Shown one piece after another: positions 43,485 through 45,678 of a DNA stretch of 45,678 bases (the first letter of the stretch is position 1; the number at the start of each line of letters is the position of its first letter). The position numbers and the translations under genes were made by a program. The stretch is from NCBI GenBank assembly GCA_020436085.1, contig JAGQYM010000038.1, positions 1 to 45,678 of the forward strand, given 5' to 3'. A model generated the notes under the pieces. It did no database searches. It worked only from the letters and a program-made list of their open reading frames with translations, and was not told the origin of the DNA. Source of the DNA: Cyclobacteriaceae bacterium. Lineage in GTDB: Bacteria; Bacteroidota; Bacteroidia; Cytophagales; Cyclobacteriaceae.

Positions 43485-44396
43485 CTATAGAGCCTTCATT
43501 AACTGAAGGTAGAGGTTGATCATGGAGTCGATGTCGCGCTTGTGAACTTTTTTATGTGGAGTGTGCGGGTCCATGGAAGGTGCGCCAACAAAACACCAAT
43601 CGAACGGAACGGGTGAACGCTGCAGTTCACCACCGTCACTTGAGCCGGAACCTTCGACCTCAAGTTGATAGGGTATTTTCTTTTTTTGCGCGATTGAAAT
43701 AATTTTTTCCGCGAAGGCCCTTCGGGGAATATTTTTGTCGCGGAGCGAGATGGCCACGCCTTTGCCCAGTTCCACTCCATCAGTTGCCCAGGTGATGTCA
43801 GAGATCAGTGCCTGGCGTACGCCCCATTGACGATAGATGTATTCAGCGAGATAACCAACGGTGCCGCCACCATGTTCCTCCCAGCAACTAAAAACAATTA
43901 CACCATCCTTTAATTCTTCAGCGACTTTGAGCACATTGTAAATGCCTAGTCGATTGTCGAGATAAGGTGATTGGATATAATCTTTTGTATTTCGAAAATT
44001 GATTTTGTAAGTAAGACTTGTGCCGCGATCGATTGCTCTTCCAAATTTATAGAAAGCCCTATTGTCCTTATCATATTCAAGTTCACACTCTATGTCGCCT
44101 TTGCTATCGCTGCCAACCAAAGTATCACCTTGTTCTGCATCGGGGCTACCAATGGGAAGAAGTTGATTAAAGTATCGCACACTAAAGCCAATGCTGTCCA
44201 TGTGCGCAAAGATGGCTGTGCGTGGCTTGCCAAACTTTAGGATAATGCAATCTTGGAATTCTTCCCCTGTAATTACTTCGGGTTCCACAGCCCACTTCCG
44301 TGAGTTCTTTTTTATGTATTGTAACAGGAAATTTTTCATCGGGGCTTCAAATCCCGATGGAGCATGAATCAAACAAAGGTCCTTCAGCAGCTTCAT
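43485..44396 (-). CDS. M42-like metallo-aminopeptidase
   Basis: A 303-residue zinc/cobalt peptidase of the M42/M20-like clan. The ligand set is visible: the first His and Asp in FAHMDSIGFSV, the bridging Asp in SPYLDNRLGIYNVLK, the catalytic Glu pair in CWEEHGGGTVGYLA, an Asp in ISDITWATDG and the last His in DPHTPHKKVHKRDID. It is shorter than usual M42 enzymes (about 340-360), and the segment after the first His lacks the normal long dimerisation insertion. The substrate is unknown. It is divergent from upp, with 89 bases between the starts. Confidence 0.85.
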   Translation of the reverse strand: MKLLKDLCLIHAPSGFEAPMKNFLLQYIKKNSRKWAVEPEVITGEEFQDCIILKFGKPRTAIFAHMDSIGFSVRYFNQLLPIGSPDAEQGDTLVGSDSKGDIECELEYDKDNRAFYKFGRAIDRGTSLTYKINFRNTKDYIQSPYLDNRLGIYNVLKVAEELKDGVIVFSCWEEHGGGTVGYLAEYIYRQWGVRQALISDITWATDGVELGKGVAISLRDKNIPRRAFAEKIISIAQKKKIPYQLEVEGSGSSDGGELQRSPVPFDWCFVGAPSMDPHTPHKKVHKRDIDSMINLYLQLMKAL

Positions 44397-44485
44397 CTCC
44401 TTGTGTTAAAAAGATAATTTGTCATTCGTCTCATTTCTTCCACAACTTTATTTTAAATTTTGATCAGAAAAAAGAATTCCATCCA

Positions 44486-45133
44486 ATGCTTTTTGTTCTA
44501 GAGAATCAACGTTCGGTAGGGAATCAATTTATGGCTGAGTTGAGGGATCGGAGTATTCAACAAGATCGAATGCGATTCAGGAAGAATCTTGAACGACTGG
44601 GAAGCATTATGGCTTATGAGATTTCAAAGAACTTGTCATACGGTACAAGAGAAATTGAGACACCGCTGGCAAAGAAGGATGTTACTGTAATAAAGGAGGA
44701 GCCTGTATTGATCACAATTTTAAGAGCTGGCATTCCTTATTTTAATGGATTTCAACATTTCTTTGATCGTGCGGATTGCGGGTTTATTGGTGCCTATCGG
44801 AAAGAGGATAGCGAGTCGCTCAAAATAAAACTGGACTATGTAGCGACTCCAGATTTAGAAGGGAGAGATGTGATTTTAATTGACCCGATGTTGGCGACCG
44901 GATTCTCTGTGGTGGAGGCTCTAACAGCACTGAAGGGAAAGGGACATCCACGTCATATATTTATTGCATGCGTGATAGCGGCAAAAGACGGGATAGGATT
45001 TCTCCAAAAGAATATTAAGACCGATCATTCGATCTGGGCAGTGTCGGTTGACGACAAACTTAATCAGCAACTTTACATTGTTCCAGGTCTTGGTGATGCT
45101 GGTGATCTGAGCTTTGGTGATAAAATCGGATAG
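44486..45133 (+). CDS. upp: Uracil phosphoribosyltransferase
   Basis: Makes UMP from uracil and PRPP in the salvage pathway. The ATG at 44486 gives 215 residues, the family size; sequence between 44300 and 44485 in the same frame overlaps the divergent peptidase and shows no conserved motif. Motifs: LITILRAGIPYFNGFQHFFD, GFIGAYRKEDSESL, the PRPP loop DVILIDPMLATGFSVVEALT and the end DAGDLSFGDKIG, typical of uracil-specific Upp. A small membrane-protein gene follows 2 bases later. Confidence 0.93.
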   Translation: MLFVLENQRSVGNQFMAELRDRSIQQDRMRFRKNLERLGSIMAYEISKNLSYGTREIETPLAKKDVTVIKEEPVLITILRAGIPYFNGFQHFFDRADCGFIGAYRKEDSESLKIKLDYVATPDLEGRDVILIDPMLATGFSVVEALTALKGKGHPRHIFIACVIAAKDGIGFLQKNIKTDHSIWAVSVDDKLNQQLYIVPGLGDAGDLSFGDKIG

Positions 45134-45135
45134 CT

Positions 45136-45591
45136 ATGTGGGAAGAATTGTTGAAGGCGATACCTGTTCTTTTGTTCAGTTCGTTAAAATTTATTTTAGG
45201 GCCAATTGGCGGATTTACAGCTAAGTTAAATCCGGTAGTTACGATTCTTTGCACCGTGCTAGGAATGATGCTTTCAGTGTTTGCATTCACGTACTTTGGT
45301 GAGTGGCTGAAAAAACGGGTGTTTAACAGATTTTTCAAAAGTAGAAGATTCACGAGCAACAGCAGAAAGTATGTCACCATTTGGAAAAAATACGGATTGG
45401 CTGGGGTAGCAGCATTGACACCACTTTTTCTGACTCCAATCGGTGGAACAATTCTGGCCGTGAGTTTTGGTGGACAGAAGAATAAAATAATTTTTTACAT
45501 GTTTATCAGCGCCTCAGTGTGGGCCATCATCTTCACATTTGCCATCTACGAATTTGGCAAAGCCGTGCTGCCTGATTTTATCAAGCCTTGA
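45136..45591 (+). CDS. Small multi-pass membrane protein
   Basis: A 151-residue protein with about four helices (IPVLLFSSLKFILGPIGG, VVTILCTVLGMMLSVFAFTY, GVAALTPLFLTPIGGTILAV, IIFYMFISASVWAIIFTFA) and a central basic linker KRVFNRFFKSRRFTSNSRKY. The loop ALTPLFLTPIGGTILAVSFG resembles the small multidrug export (Sm_multidrug_ex) or DedA-like families, but the match is weak. It begins 2 bases after upp, so it is co-translated; a role in uracil or nucleoside handling is a guess from position. Confidence 0.7.
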   Translation: MWEELLKAIPVLLFSSLKFILGPIGGFTAKLNPVVTILCTVLGMMLSVFAFTYFGEWLKKRVFNRFFKSRRFTSNSRKYVTIWKKYGLAGVAALTPLFLTPIGGTILAVSFGGQKNKIIFYMFISASVWAIIFTFAIYEFGKAVLPDFIKP

Positions 45592-45617
45592 GTCAAGTCA
45601 AAACTTTGTACCTTAGA
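45588..45617 (+). promoter_or_regulatory. Possible promoter of the HicA gene
   Basis: TTG (45588-45590), 19 bases, then TACCTTAG (45610-45617), one mismatch to TAnnTTTG, ending 9 bases before the HicA ATG. The transcript would be nearly leaderless. Confidence 0.35.
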
Positions 45618-45626
45618 CGAATGTTA

Positions 45627-45678
45627 TGAAGGTTCGAGAGATAATTAAATTGATTGAGAGTGATGGTTGGTATGAGGT
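45627..45678 (+). CDS. hicA: HicA-family mRNA interferase toxin, truncated by the window
   Basis: The ATG at 45627 opens a frame that runs to the window end and reads MKVREIIKLIESDGWYEV. This is the start signature of HicA toxins (MKVREVIKLLExDGWY...), small double-stranded RNA-binding-fold ribonucleases that cleave mRNA. The catalytic His (in the expected GSHRQY) lies beyond the edge. A hicB antitoxin gene would be expected just downstream. Only 17 complete codons are seen, so the call rests on that match. Confidence 0.7.

Noticed and set aside
44300-44485. N-terminal extension of upp
   Set aside because: It overlaps the divergent peptidase gene, has no Upp motif, and the ATG at 44486 gives the family length.

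Overview
The window looks like an ordinary chromosomal segment of a Bacteroidota bacterium, probably of the order Cytophagales. The evidence is the gliding-motility ABC genes gldA-gldF-gldG followed by a DUF4340 gene, an atpD-atpC pair standing apart from the rest of the ATP synthase genes, DUF4105, DUF4382, DUF493 and DUF6787 family proteins, and promoter-like sites of the Bacteroidota type (TTTG, about 19 bases, TAnnTTTG) ahead of several genes. Coding density is high. No stretch above 300 bases lacks a gene; the longest gaps are 24106-24326, 20745-20907 and 10026-10177. I found no rRNA, tRNA, CRISPR array, insertion sequence, prophage or plasmid gene. The family names come from reading motifs, not from database searches.

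Layout. 1-2636 (+): end of an operon for the E2 and E3 subunits of a 2-oxoacid dehydrogenase. 2623-5054: a DUF4105 membrane protein divergent from a radical SAM/SPASM protein, which converges on a 56-residue FeoB-associated-type Cys-rich protein. 5081-7850 (-): tightly overlapping genes DUF493, pterin carbinolamine dehydratase, rsmI, a protein like apolipoprotein N-acyltransferase without its catalytic domain, and an inositol monophosphatase-family enzyme. 7911-15584 (-): an envelope and coenzyme A cluster of coaX, an outer-membrane beta-barrel, a TPR protein, lptC, a 52-residue membrane protein, a CNNM/CBS protein and a PpiD-type chaperone. 15633-17981 (+): anmK and an amino acid dehydrogenase. 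17988-20744 (-): nhaD and lysC. 20908-24105: a small unknown protein, a DUF4382 lipoprotein and dnaK. 24327-28672 (+): an MreB/actin-like protein, prfC, an RluA-family pseudouridine synthase, a DUF6787 membrane protein and a lipoprotein. 28813-32904 (+): gldA-gldF-gldG-DUF4340. 32975-34732 (-): atpD-atpC. 34852-39343 (-): an orphan histidine kinase, a Nat-type ABC exporter pair and a secreted beta-rich protein. 39455-43425 (-): hpt-adk-obg-grpE-dnaJ. 43485-45591: an M42-like peptidase, divergent upp and a small membrane protein. 45627-45678: the start of a HicA toxin gene, cut by the window edge.

The clearest themes are envelope biogenesis (LptC, PpiD, beta-barrel, Lnt-like protein, DUF4382 lipoprotein), protein folding (DnaK, and GrpE-DnaJ at a separate locus) and gliding motility. 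I see no obviously new multigene system. The most unusual items are a DnaJ that has lost exactly the two cysteine motifs forming zinc site I while keeping those of site II; an Lnt-like membrane protein with no nitrilase domain; an MreB-like protein without mreC or mreD beside it; two tandem hairpins in the gldA leader, the second ending at the start codon; and two conserved-looking genes shorter than 60 codons.
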